A program made the position numbers and the translations under genes. This document shows, piece by piece, positions 1 through 7,499 of a stretch of DNA of 15,098 nucleotides; the first letter of the stretch is position 1, and the number at the start of each line of letters is the position of its first letter. This DNA is from an uncultured delta proteobacterium (GTDB lineage Bacteria; Myxococcota_A; Polyangia; Polyangiales; Ga0077539). The stretch covers positions 1 through 15,098 of the forward strand of contig CAISKJ010001790.1 of assembly GCA_903885885.1 (NCBI GenBank), in the 5' to 3' direction. The notes under the pieces are model-generated. The model ran no database searches. It saw only the letters and a program-made list of their open reading frames with translations, and was not told the DNA's origin.

Positions 1-2
1 CG

Positions 3-68
3 CCTGCCTCCGCGCCTGCGGCTTCGCCCGAAGCCGCGCCGACGCCCGCCCCCGCGCCCGCGCCGTAG
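3..68 (+). CDS. C-terminal end of an unidentified gene (Pro/Ala-rich tail)
   Basis: Only the last 21 codons and a TAG stop lie in the window. The frame is open from the first complete codon and encodes a low-complexity tail of Pro and Ala with one Glu, ending in repeated Ala-Pro. Such tails are common on cytoplasmic and membrane proteins of GC-rich myxobacteria and say nothing about function. The gene ends 38 bp before the MCE-protein gene on the same strand, so it may belong to the same operon. In MCE operons this place is often taken by an ATPase or permease of the Mla type, but nothing visible here proves that. Confidence 0.6.
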   Translation, partial: PASAPAASPEAAPTPAPAPAP

Positions 69-106
69 CCACTCACGGCCATCGGCGTCTATCCTCCCGC
101 GCAATC

Positions 107-1594
107 ATGCAGAACCTCTCGCGCTCGCTGAAGGTCGGTGCGCTGCTCATCGCGGCGCTGGTGGCCGCGGTGGTGCTGTGGCGCACGCTCTTTCAGCGCG
201 GCGCGAGCTCGGACACCTACGTGGTGCACGCGGTGTTTCGCGACGCGACGGGCCTCGTGGTGCGCTCGCGCGTGCTCACCGCGGGCATCGCCATCGGCGA
301 GATCTCGCGCATCCGCCTCGAGAACGGCATGGCCCGCGTCGACGTGCGCGTGAACGGCGAGGTGCCCCTCTACCGCAACGCCACCATCGCGCGGCGCGCG
401 GTGTCGGTGCTCGGCGAGTACCTGCTCGTGGTGACGCCGGGCAACGCGCCGGAGCCGCGCATCCCGCCGGGCGGGCGCATCAGCAACGTGCTCGAGGGCT
501 CGAGCACCGACCAGATCATGGAGAACGTCGCGGCCATCACCGAGCGCGTGCGCGAGGTGTCCGACCGCGTCGCGTCGGCGCTCGGCACGCAAGAGGCCAG
601 CGACGACATGCGCACCACGCTCCGCAACATTGCCCAGGTGTCGGCCGAGGTGAACCGCACCGTCGCGGCCAACACCACGTCGCTCACGCACACCATTCAA
701 AACGTCGATCGTGTGACCACGCAGTCGGCGCCCGACATTCAGGCCACGCTGGTGAACCTCCGCGAGTCGACCGATCGGCTCGCGCAGATTCTCGGTCGCG
801 GCCAGGGGCGCGACGACAACACCGTGTCGCAGGTGCAGGAGGCCACGCGCAACATCGCGGCGGCCACCACCGACCTGCGCGAGGCGCTCTCGCACGTGAA
901 CAACGTGGCGGGCGCCGTCGACCGCGGCGAGGGCACGGCGGGGCGCCTCCTGCGCGACGAGACGCTCATCGACGAGGTGCAGGGCGCCGCGCAGAGCGTG
1001 AACGACCTCGTGGGGCCCATCGCGCGGCTCCAAACGATTGTCGGCTTGCGCAGCGAGTATCAGTTCATTTCGAACACGCTGCGGAGCTACGTCGAGGTGC
1101 GCCTGCAGCCGCGCGAGGACAAGTATTACCTCCTCGAGATCGTGCAGGATCCGCGCGGCGTGACGAGCACCGAGAGCGAGATCACCGACTCGACCGACCC
1201 GATGCAGACGCCGCACGTTCGCACCGTGCGACGCACGACCACCGACGGCTTTCGCTTCTCGGTGATGTTCGCGCGGCGCTTCGGTCCGGCCACGTTTCGC
1301 TTCGGCATCAAGGAGTCGACGGGCGGCTTCGGCGTCGACCTGCACCTCCTCGACGACGCGCTCGAGATTCGCACCGACCTCTTCAACTTCGGCGAAGACG
1401 TAAACCCCCGCCTGCGCATCACGGCCGCGTACGAGATCCTCCGGCGCGCGTGGATCATCGGCGGCGTCGATGACATCTTCAACCCCGACCGCTTCGACTA
1501 CTTTCTCGGCGCGCAGCTTCGCTTCAACGACGAAGACCTCAAGTCGATCCTGCCCTTCGCGGGCGGGCTCGCGGGCGGCGCCAGCGGTCGCTAG
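107..1594 (+). CDS. MCE/MlaD-family phospholipid transport substrate-binding protein
   Basis: This 495-residue protein has a short N-terminal membrane anchor (about residues 8-28, Ala/Val/Leu-rich after a Lys). A single MCE domain follows at about 36-113, with the typical strand pattern around 'VFRDATGLVVRSRVLTAGI' and 'GEISRIRLENG'. Residues 133-305 are long, polar and probably helical ('ITERVREVSDRV', 'TTDLREALSHVNNVAGAV'), as in the tunnel-forming helices of MCE proteins. Residues 310-495 look beta-rich and end with 'DYFLGAQLRFNDEDLK', a C-terminal region often seen in delta-proteobacterial MCE proteins. MCE proteins bind lipids and ferry them between inner and outer membranes with an ABC transporter. 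The next gene starts 19 bp downstream and encodes an ABC ATPase. No clear Shine-Dalgarno precedes the ATG; the start was chosen because the anchor begins directly after it. The family call is firm, but the substrate is unknown. Confidence 0.9.
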   Translation: MQNLSRSLKVGALLIAALVAAVVLWRTLFQRGASSDTYVVHAVFRDATGLVVRSRVLTAGIAIGEISRIRLENGMARVDVRVNGEVPLYRNATIARRAVSVLGEYLLVVTPGNAPEPRIPPGGRISNVLEGSSTDQIMENVAAITERVREVSDRVASALGTQEASDDMRTTLRNIAQVSAEVNRTVAANTTSLTHTIQNVDRVTTQSAPDIQATLVNLRESTDRLAQILGRGQGRDDNTVSQVQEATRNIAAATTDLREALSHVNNVAGAVDRGEGTAGRLLRDETLIDEVQGAAQSVNDLVGPIARLQTIVGLRSEYQFISNTLRSYVEVRLQPREDKYYLLEIVQDPRGVTSTESEITDSTDPMQTPHVRTVRRTTTDGFRFSVMFARRFGPATFRFGIKESTGGFGVDLHLLDDALEIRTDLFNFGEDVNPRLRITAAYEILRRAWIIGGVDDIFNPDRFDYFLGAQLRFNDEDLKSILPFAGGLAGGASGR

Positions 1595-1613
1595 GGCCCT
1601 CAGACGGCACGCA

Positions 1614-2315
1614 ATGCCCCTCTACGAACTTCGCAACCTCACGCGCCGCTACGGCCGCGCAGCCGGCGGCCGCGTGGCCCTCGACGGCGTCACGCTCACG
1701 CTCGACAAGGGCGAGCTCGTGGCCATTCTGGGCACCTCGGGCAGCGGCAAGAGCACCCTCTTGAACGTGCTCGGCGCCCTCGACCGCGACTACACCGGCG
1801 AGGTGCTGCTCGACGGCAGGGAGCTTCGCGGGCTCACCGATGACGCCGCCGCCGCGCTGCGCCAGCGCACGCTGGGCTTCGTGTTTCAGGGCTTTCACCT
1901 CGTGCCCTCGTGGAGCGTGCGGCAGAACGTGGCGCTCCCCGCGAGCTTCGCCCCCACGCCCGTCGCCGACCTCGCGAAGCGCATCGACGAGGCCCTCGAA
2001 CGGGTGGGCCTCGCGGGTCGCGGCGACGACCTCCCCGCGGCGCTCTCGGGCGGCCAGCGGCAGCGCGTGGCCATCGCGCGGGCCCTCCTGCTCAAGCCCC
2101 CGGTGCTGCTCTGCGACGAGCCCACGGGGAGCCTCGATCACGCGACGGGCGCGTCCATTCTCGCGCTCTTCGAATCGCTGCACCGCGACGAGGGCTTCAC
2201 CGTGATCAGGGTGACCCACGAGGAGCGCGTGACCGCCATCGCGCGCCGCGTGCTTCGCATCGAAGACGGGCGCCTCGTCGACGACCGACGGCAGCGCCCG
2301 AAGGAGTCTGTGTGA
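1614..2315 (+). CDS. ABC transporter ATP-binding protein, MacB/LolD type
   Basis: The 233-residue protein is a complete nucleotide-binding domain of the usual length for LolD/MacB-type ATPases. The Walker A is GTSGSGKST (40-48), the Q-loop Gln lies in [10 protein letters not shown] (about residue 92), the signature is LSGGQRQR (144-151), the Walker B is VLLCDEP (164-170), the D-loop is SLD (173-175) and the H-loop His is in VTHEE (202). All catalytic positions are intact. The frame is open further upstream, but that part lies inside the MCE gene, and homology begins at [14 protein letters not shown], so the ATG at 1614 was chosen. The stop codon overlaps the GTG start of the permease gene by three bases, implying translational coupling and a stoichiometric complex. 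It should drive a MacB/LolC-like 'mechanotransmission' transporter at the inner membrane. The cargo (lipoprotein, lipid or other) cannot be read from the sequence. Confidence 0.93.
   Translation: MPLYELRNLTRRYGRAAGGRVALDGVTLTLDKGELVAILGTSGSGKSTLLNVLGALDRDYTGEVLLDGRELRGLTDDAAAALRQRTLGFVFQGFHLVPSWSVRQNVALPASFAPTPVADLAKRIDEALERVGLAGRGDDLPAALSGGQRQRVAIARALLLKPPVLLCDEPTGSLDHATGASILALFESLHRDEGFTVIRVTHEERVTAIARRVLRIEDGRLVDDRRQRPKESV
2301..2306 (+). promoter_or_regulatory. Shine-Dalgarno AAGGAG for the permease gene
   Basis: AAGGAG sits inside the last codons of the ATPase gene, five bases before a GTG. It fixes the permease start at this GTG, whose bases overlap the ATPase stop (GTGA arrangement), and argues against any of the longer upstream reading frame being translated. 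Confidence 0.75.
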
Positions 2316-3721
2316 GAGCCGCCGCCCTCGTCGACCTCGTCGCGCGCGACCTCAAGCGCTCGCTCCGTACCTTCTCCGTCGCCGCGGTGGGCATCACCGT
2401 CGGCGTGGCCACGCTCGCGTTCTTTCTCGCGCTCTCGGCGGGCATGCGCGAGGTGGTGCTCGGGCGCATCTTCCCCCTGGACCGCGTCGAGGTGATTCCC
2501 CCCGAGACGAGCGTCGGGTCGGTGCTCTCGGTGCTCGGTGCGGCGCCCGCGGGCATCGAGCCCTCGCAGGTGGGCGCGCTGCGCCGCGTGCCGGGCGTGC
2601 GCGCGGTGCTCCCCCGCATGCGCTTCGCGTTCCCCACCTCGGGCCGCGGCGGCCGGGCCATCTTCGGCCGCGACGTGGGGGCGGGCGAGATCCCCGCCGA
2701 CGGCGTCGACCCCGCGCTGGTGCGCCCCGACCTCCTCGAGGGCGCCGACTTCAGCGACCCCGACGCGCGCTCGTCGCACCGCGCGTGCAGCCCCAGCGCC
2801 GCGTGCGCCGAGGGCGAGTACTGCATCTATCCGCAGATTCCGTGGCCCACGACGCCGCCGCAGACGGGGCGCTGCGAGCTGCCCATTCCCGCCGTGGTGT
2901 CGCCGTACCTCGTCGAGGTGTTCGACGGCGTGATCGCGCCGTCGCACCACCTGCCGCGCCTCGGCGGGGTGCTCCTCCGTCAGGCCAACGGCCTCGTGCT
3001 CGAGTGGGACCTCGGCCGCGCGGGCCTCGGCAGCGCGCGCCAGGGCACGCCGCGGCGCGTGTACGCGAAGCTCGTGGGCATCTCGCGCCACGCGATGGAT
3101 CTTGGCATCACCGTGCCCCTCGACGTCGCGCGGCGGCTCAACCGCGAGTACGCGGGCGACGACGCGGCGGGCACCTTCTCCAGCGTGGTGGTGTACCTCC
3201 GCGACGCGTCGGAGCTCACGGCCGTGAGTGGCGCCGTGCGCGCGCAGGGCCTCGAGGTGCGCACGAGCGGCGCCGAGCAGATGGGCCTCCTCGTGACCGC
3301 CATCACCGTGATTCTCACGCTCGCCAGCGTGATCACGGTGATCGTGGCGGCGCTCAACATCGCGCACGTGTTCCTGTCGCTCATCACCGAGCGCCGCGGC
3401 GAGATCGGGCTCATGCGCGCCCTCGGCGCCACCAAGGGGGATGTGCGCGCGATCGTGCTCGGGCAGTCGTTCGCGCTGGGGCTCCTCGCGTCGACGGGGG
3501 GCCTGCTCCTCGCGCGCCTCGCCGCGTACGGGTGCGATCACCTCGCGCGCACGCGGCTGCCGCCGTTTCCGTTCAAGCCCGACGTGTGGTTCGTGTTCTC
3601 GCCGCAGCTCGTGGCGGGGGTGTTCGCGTTCGGTGTGGGCGCGTGCGTGCTCTCGGCGCTGGTGCCCGCGCGGCGGGCCGCCAACGTAGAGCCTGCGTCG
3701 GCCCTCTCGGGCGGCGTCTAG
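2312..3721 (+). CDS. ABC transporter permease, FtsX/MacB-like
   Basis: This 469-residue protein starts at GTG and has the four-helix layout of FtsX/MacB/LolC permeases. TM1 is at about 21-43, a large periplasmic domain spans about 45-320, and three C-terminal helices lie at about 324-356, 380-405 and 430-455. The cytoplasmic coupling motif 'GEIGLMRALGATKGDVRAI' follows TM2, as in this family, and the end reads 'LVPARRAANVEPASAL', the usual closing motif. The periplasmic domain carries an unusual cysteine cluster, C159-x5-C165-x5-C171-x16-C188, not a standard part of MacB or LolC. Together with the preceding ATPase it forms a complete transporter, and the MCE gene upstream suggests envelope lipid or lipoprotein traffic. 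Its TAG stop overlaps the stop of the convergent gene on the other strand. Confidence 0.9.
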   Translation: MRAAALVDLVARDLKRSLRTFSVAAVGITVGVATLAFFLALSAGMREVVLGRIFPLDRVEVIPPETSVGSVLSVLGAAPAGIEPSQVGALRRVPGVRAVLPRMRFAFPTSGRGGRAIFGRDVGAGEIPADGVDPALVRPDLLEGADFSDPDARSSHRACSPSAACAEGEYCIYPQIPWPTTPPQTGRCELPIPAVVSPYLVEVFDGVIAPSHHLPRLGGVLLRQANGLVLEWDLGRAGLGSARQGTPRRVYAKLVGISRHAMDLGITVPLDVARRLNREYAGDDAAGTFSSVVVYLRDASELTAVSGAVRAQGLEVRTSGAEQMGLLVTAITVILTLASVITVIVAALNIAHVFLSLITERRGEIGLMRALGATKGDVRAIVLGQSFALGLLASTGGLLLARLAAYGCDHLARTRLPPFPFKPDVWFVFSPQLVAGVFAFGVGACVLSALVPARRAANVEPASALSGGV

Positions 3722-4446
3722 CCTCCGAGGCTGCCGATGCGCTTGCGAAAGGCCTCGGGCTCCTCGCCGCGGTAGAGCGCCAGCACGCCCTCGCGCGCCA
3801 CCGCGAGGCGTCGCGCGTAGGCCGCCACGAGGCGCGCGTGCGTCGCGTCGAGGGCCGCGGTGATCGTCGCCTCGTCGTCGCCGCGCATCACCATCGCCAC
3901 GCCCTCGGAGAGCATCGGATCGTTCGCCAACGCCACGTCGCCCAGCGCCCCGCGGCCGCTCCGCTGGCGCAGCGCGAGGAGCTCGACCACCGCGCTGCCC
4001 ACGCGCTCGACCTCGTCGAGGGCGGCGTCGGCGGGCTCCGTCGCGGCGGGCCTCGGGAGCGCGATGGCGCCGCCTTCGAGGAGCTTGTTCGCGAGGGTGA
4101 GGAGCTTCCGTCGGCCCGACTCGAGGAGCGCGCGCGTAGGCTCGTCGAAGTACGCGAGGTTCTGCTTGAACCACTGCACCGAGGCCGACGACAAGCTGGT
4201 GAGGATGCGCCGACGGAGCCCGTCGGAGGCGCCCGAGAGCACCGTGAGCAGGTCGTCGCGCGTCGCGAGCGAGAGCACCTGAATGAGCTCGGCGTCGGCG
4301 AGCGCGCGGAGCTGTTCGACGTCGGTGAAGCGGTTCGCGGGCAGCGCGAGGGGCGCTTCGTCGGCGGCCGACTTCGCCGCGGCGAAGGCGTGCTCGGGGT
4401 CGGAGAGCAGGTCGTCGAGCAGTGACTTCAATCCATCGTGGCTCAT
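3718..4446 (-). CDS. FliG C-terminal-domain-like protein without motor charges
   Basis: The 242-residue protein has a segment at about residues 38-132 that matches the FliG C-terminal (torque) domain by pattern: 'FTDVEQLRALADAELIQVL', 'GASDGLRRRIL', 'EPTRALLESGRRKLL' and 'LANKLLEGGAIAL'. In FliG this domain contacts the MotA stator at the flagellar switch. Here the key charged positions of E. coli FliG (K264, R281, D288, D289) align with Ser71, Ala88, Gln95 and Asn96; only the Arg matching R297 (Arg105) remains. The FliG N-terminal and middle domains, which bind FliF and FliM, are missing. Residues 140-242 form an unassigned, probably helical tail. No flagellar genes are visible nearby. Its ATG overlaps the stop of the alkyltransferase gene (ATGA), so the two are probably co-translated. 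The fold call rests on motif memory, not on a search; the function is unknown. Confidence 0.7.
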   Translation of the reverse strand: MSHDGLKSLLDDLLSDPEHAFAAAKSAADEAPLALPANRFTDVEQLRALADAELIQVLSLATRDDLLTVLSGASDGLRRRILTSLSSASVQWFKQNLAYFDEPTRALLESGRRKLLTLANKLLEGGAIALPRPAATEPADAALDEVERVGSAVVELLALRQRSGRGALGDVALANDPMLSEGVAMVMRGDDEATITAALDATHARLVAAYARRLAVAREGVLALYRGEEPEAFRKRIGSLGG

Positions 4447-5315
4447 GGACGCGGAGCTTCGCACGGCTGCGCAGGGAGGGAAGCGCCCTCGTGGCGCGCG
4501 GCCTCCCACCCGATGAGCGCGCGCTTGCGCGCGTGGCCCCAGCGATACGCGTTGATGGCGCCCGTCTTGCGAATCACGCGGTGACACGGAATCACGTACC
4601 CGATGGGGTTGGCGCCCACGGCGGTGCCCACGGCGCGGGCGGCCTTCGGCGCGCCGAGGGCCGCCGCGAGGCCCTCGTAGGAGACCAGCGCGCCCGGCGG
4701 AATGCGCAGCAGCGCCTCCCACACCTTGAGCTGCCAGGGGGTTCCGTGGAGGGCGAGGGTGAGCGTGGCGCCGGGCTCGCGGCGCTCGGCGAAGATGGGG
4801 CGCGCGACCTTCTCGACGGCCGCGGCGTCTTCGACGAAGCGCGCGGCGGGCCAGCGGGCGATCATGTCGGCGAGGGCGTCGTCGCGCCCGTCGGGGCCCA
4901 CGAAGCTGAAGCCGCAGAGGCCTCGCGGCGTGGTGAGCGCGAGGGCCTCGCCGAAGGGGGTGTGCACCGCGCCGTAGGCGATCGTGAGCCCGGCGCCGCG
5001 GCGGCGATACTCGCCGGGGGTGACGGCCTCGTGGGCGACGAAGAGGTCGTGGAGGCGACCGGGGCCCGAGAGCCCTGCGGCGTAGGCGGCGTCGAGCACG
5101 CTGGCCGAGGCGTCGAGGCACGCGCGGGCGCGCTCGAGCGTGAGGTACTGCACGAAGCGCTTGGGGCTCACCCCGGCCCACTCGGTGAACACGCGCTGAA
5201 AGTGCGACGGCGAGAGGCCCATCGCGGCCGCGAGGGCGTCGAGGTCGGGCGCGTCGCCCTCGTGCTCGGCGAGGCGGTGCAGCGCCCGCTCGATGAGGTG
5301 ATAGTGCGAGCTCAT
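4443..5315 (-). CDS. AraC-type HTH / O6-alkylguanine-DNA alkyltransferase fusion (Ada C-terminal type)
   Basis: This 290-residue protein has an AraC-type helix-turn-helix at about residues 5-105 ('LAAAMGLSPSHFQRVFTEW', 'VTPGEYRRR'). A methylguanine-DNA methyltransferase domain follows, with the active site IPCHRV at about residues 242-247 (acceptor Cys about 244), preceded by 'GTPWQLKVWEALLRIPPG' and 'ARAVGTAVGANPIGYV'. It should move alkyl groups from O6-alkylguanine in DNA irreversibly onto the cysteine. The N-terminal zinc-binding Ada domain, which repairs phosphotriesters and switches Ada into an activator, is absent, so methyl-sensing by that route is not expected. An in-frame ATG at 5369 overlaps the stop of the gene before it, but the 18 extra codons use codons rare here (AGA, TTG, CTT, GCA), and the HTH starts right after the ATG at 5315, so that start was chosen. 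Neither start has a good Shine-Dalgarno. Confidence 0.9.
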   Translation of the reverse strand: MSSHYHLIERALHRLAEHEGDAPDLDALAAAMGLSPSHFQRVFTEWAGVSPKRFVQYLTLERARACLDASASVLDAAYAAGLSGPGRLHDLFVAHEAVTPGEYRRRGAGLTIAYGAVHTPFGEALALTTPRGLCGFSFVGPDGRDDALADMIARWPAARFVEDAAAVEKVARPIFAERREPGATLTLALHGTPWQLKVWEALLRIPPGALVSYEGLAAALGAPKAARAVGTAVGANPIGYVIPCHRVIRKTGAINAYRWGHARKRALIGWEAARHEGASLPAQPCEAPRP

Positions 5316-5365
5316 GGGGCGAAGGTAGAGCGCGCGCGCCGGGGGCAACCACCCGGTTCTTGCGG

Positions 5366-6829
5366 TCATCGCGGGCGCGGCGCCGCGAGCGTGCCGAGCG
5401 CGATGGCGGCGCAGGCGGCGCCCGGAAAGAGGCCCAGCGCGGGCACCAGGAGCCGGCCCACGTCGCCGAGCATGGCCTCGCCCGACGAGCCCGCCACGTA
5501 GGTGAGCGCCGCGAGGGGCACCGCGACCGTGGCGAGGGCCGTGTCGCTGGGACGCGCGCGGGTGACGCGCCGGGCGACGACCCACGCGACGAGGGCGCCG
5601 ACCAGGGTGGAGAGCGTGGCGTGGGCGAGAAAGGCCCGCTGTGTTCGAATGGCCGAGAGCGTGAAGCCCGGTCCGAGGAGCGCGTAGCTCGCGGCGGCGC
5701 CCGCGAACACCGCGGCGAGGGCCGCGAGCGCGCGGATCGTTCGGCTGCGAACGATCTCGTTGGGGATACGTATCGCGGCTAGAACAAGGGCGATGGCGAA
5801 GACCGTGAGGCGGAGGGTCGCACGATGGTTCGCGACCGAACGAACGTCGCCGAGGGTGCGGTTGAGCGTGTCGCGGCGGCGCGCGATGGCGGCGCAATCG
5901 GCGCGCGAGGTGACGCCCGCGAGGGGCAGCGGGCAGCCCGTGGCGTCGCGCGGGGGCGGGAGCGCGAGGGCGTCGGTGAAGGTGGCCGCGAGCACGGTCT
6001 CGGGCTGACGCGCGCGGGGAGGCGAGGCGGAGGGAGGGCCGCCGAGGCGCACCCAGCGGGTGTGAACGACGTCGCGGTCGGGGCCGCCGTGGCCGCCGCG
6101 GGCGACGTGTCCATGGTCGGCGCCGACGAGCATGGTGAAGCCCGCGGGGCCGAGCGCGGCGACGAGGCGGTCGTAGAGCTGCGAGACGCGGGTGAGGGAG
6201 GCGCGCACCTCGCGGTCGTAGCGGGCGCTGCGGGCGCCGTGGTTGTGGGCCACCTCGTCGGTGGTGATCCAGTGCACCACGGTGAGCGTGTGTGAGGCCG
6301 CGAGCGTGGTGATGGCGTCGAGGTCGCGCGACGCGTACCCGCGGAGGTAGGGCTCGTGGGGGAGGCCCGCGAGGCCGCGCATCCAGTCGACGGTCTCGAG
6401 GGCCCAGGCCACGGTGCCGCCGCCGTCGCGGATGCGGTTCATCACGGTGTCGGCGCGGGCGCGGCCGGGGAAGCGGTTGTTGCCGACGCAGGCGAGGTCT
6501 TGCGCCACGCCCGTGAAGAGGGTGTGGTAGCTCGGGCGCGAGAGCGACGGGGTGCCCGTGTCGATGGGCTGCGACCACGTCACGGGGCGCAGCGTGCCGG
6601 CCGTGATTTCGCGGTCGAAATAGGGCTCACCGACGCCGTCGATGACCACGAGCACGAGGCGGCCGACGGGGGGCGCGGGCGTAGGGGGCGCGTCGGCGGC
6701 GCGCGCGCGGGCCGCGAGGAGCGAGGGGTGCGCCTCGTTCATTCGCGTGAGGAGCGCGTCGCCGGTGGCGCCTCCGACGAGCACCGGGGCGACGAACATC
6801 GCGAGGGAGCGGAGCGTGGGGCGTCTCAT
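5366..6829 (-). CDS. Membrane-bound alkaline phosphatase superfamily protein (phosphodiesterase/nucleotidase-like)
   Basis: The 487-residue protein starts with a signal-anchor-like stretch (about 8-25). The catalytic domain has metal ligand and nucleophile motifs of the alkaline phosphatase superfamily: 'LVVIDGVGEPYFD' (Asp64), 'TGTPSLSRPSYHTLFTGV' (93-107, the Thr/Ser nucleophile region), 'DEVAHNHG' (Asp191, His195), 'GADHGHV' (Asp238, His239) and 'GGHGG' (His247). After about residue 335 come roughly five hydrophobic helices (338-353, 366-387, 402-420, 430-446, 458-481), so the enzyme is tethered at both ends with its catalytic domain probably periplasmic. It may hydrolyse or transfer phosphate or phosphoalcohol groups of lipids or glycans, but the substrate is not evident. 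The frame is open upstream to 6985, inside the gene before it; the ATG at 6829 was chosen because the anchor begins there. It follows the 188-residue gene after 97 bp outside it plus its leader, so it may be a separate transcription unit. Confidence 0.82.
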   Translation of the reverse strand: MRRPTLRSLAMFVAPVLVGGATGDALLTRMNEAHPSLLAARARAADAPPTPAPPVGRLVLVVIDGVGEPYFDREITAGTLRPVTWSQPIDTGTPSLSRPSYHTLFTGVAQDLACVGNNRFPGRARADTVMNRIRDGGGTVAWALETVDWMRGLAGLPHEPYLRGYASRDLDAITTLAASHTLTVVHWITTDEVAHNHGARSARYDREVRASLTRVSQLYDRLVAALGPAGFTMLVGADHGHVARGGHGGPDRDVVHTRWVRLGGPPSASPPRARQPETVLAATFTDALALPPPRDATGCPLPLAGVTSRADCAAIARRRDTLNRTLGDVRSVANHRATLRLTVFAIALVLAAIRIPNEIVRSRTIRALAALAAVFAGAAASYALLGPGFTLSAIRTQRAFLAHATLSTLVGALVAWVVARRVTRARPSDTALATVAVPLAALTYVAGSSGEAMLGDVGRLLVPALGLFPGAACAAIALGTLAAPRPR

Positions 6830-6932
6830 GCCTGCGACGCGCAGGGTGCCAGCGTACCGTGGGAGGGCGATAGTTGGCGGCGCGTCGAACGGCGAGGGGA
6901 GGAGACCGAGCGGTCGGCGCGTGCCGGTGAAG
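6830..6932. other. 103-bp gap between the six-cysteine gene and the phosphatase-like gene
   Basis: This is the largest gap within the minus-strand run, where its other gaps are at most 50 bp or genes overlap. It may hold the promoter of the phosphatase-like gene. I see no convincing -35/-10 pair and no strong terminator hairpin, only short GC-rich inverted stretches (for example around CCGAGCGGTCGG). The boundary between transcription units here is therefore inference from spacing. Confidence 0.35.
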
Positions 6933-7499
6933 CTACTCGCCGCAGGTGCGACCCTGACGGTCGGCATCGCGCGCGCTGAGCGCATAGTCCGCGGGCGGGC
7001 CCGAGAGCACCGCGCGGCGGGCGCACATCGCGTCGCGCACGCGGAGAAACTCGGCGGCCACGCGCACGATCTCGCGCGGCGTGTCGTCGTGGTCGTTGCG
7101 CGCGGCGCGGGCGCGGAGGTCGTTCCAGAAGACGTGGTGCTCCTCGCCGCAGGTGAGGGCGAGCTCGCGGGCGATGTCGCGCTGGGCGCGGTCGTGCGCG
7201 GGCGTCGGGCTCACGCGCAGGGGTGTGTCGCGCAGCGCCTCGAGGGCCGAGCGGCGGGTCATGGCGGCGCGCAGGTCGTCGCAGCCCGCGGTGAGGGTGC
7301 GTATCTGCGCGGCGGCCACGCGGTCGAAGCCGCCGATGGGCACGTGCGACATCGCGTCGAGCCTGCGCACCACGGGGGCGTTGCAGGCGCAGAGGCGCTC
7401 GACGCGCGTCCACCAGCGGGCGCGCTGCTGACGAACGCGGAGGTACGCGCCGCCGACGAGCGCGAGCACCACCGCGAGGGCGGCGAGCGGGCGCCTCAT
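6933..7499 (-). CDS. Small membrane-anchored protein with six cysteines, unknown family
   Basis: The 188-residue protein is not recognised. It begins with a positively charged start and one hydrophobic helix (about residues 5-20), followed by a charged Arg-rich stretch ('RVRQQRARWW'), and then a mostly helical soluble part. By the positive-inside rule the orientation is ambiguous, because basic residues lie on both sides of the helix. It has six cysteines (37, 39, 73, 117, 159, 186), enough for three disulfides if the body is periplasmic. Its ATG overlaps the TGA of the 630-residue gene upstream (ATGA), so it is probably translated from the same mRNA and belongs to the tubulin-like operon as its last gene. 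The longer open frame upstream is a shadow of the 630-residue gene. Confidence 0.75.
   Translation of the reverse strand: MRRPLAALAVVLALVGGAYLRVRQQRARWWTRVERLCACNAPVVRRLDAMSHVPIGGFDRVAAAQIRTLTAGCDDLRAAMTRRSALEALRDTPLRVSPTPAHDRAQRDIARELALTCGEEHHVFWNDLRARAARNDHDDTPREIVRVAAEFLRVRDAMCARRAVLSGPPADYALSARDADRQGRTCGE

Noticed and set aside
89..1345. Long minus-strand reading frame opposite the MCE gene (418 codons)
   Set aside because: It is rich in Arg, His and Ala with no domain pattern and lies antisense to a clear MCE gene, as expected in very GC-rich DNA.
1910..2311. Upstream extension of the permease frame
   Set aside because: The Arg/Pro-rich translation overlaps the intact ATPase gene; AAGGAG before the GTG at 2312 sets the real start.
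2138..4174. 678-codon minus-strand frame opposite the transporter genes
   Set aside because: Low-complexity Arg/Ala/His composition and no motifs; both opposite-strand genes have intact catalytic or family motifs.
4443..5315. Full Ada regulator able to sense methyl phosphotriesters
   Set aside because: The N-terminal zinc-binding Ada domain with its methyl-accepting cysteine is missing; only the HTH and alkyltransferase parts are present.
5316..5369. Alternative ATG at 5369 for the alkyltransferase, overlapping the previous stop
   Set aside because: The extra codons include AGA, TTG and CTT, rare in this window, and lie outside the HTH domain; no Shine-Dalgarno supports it. It remains possible.
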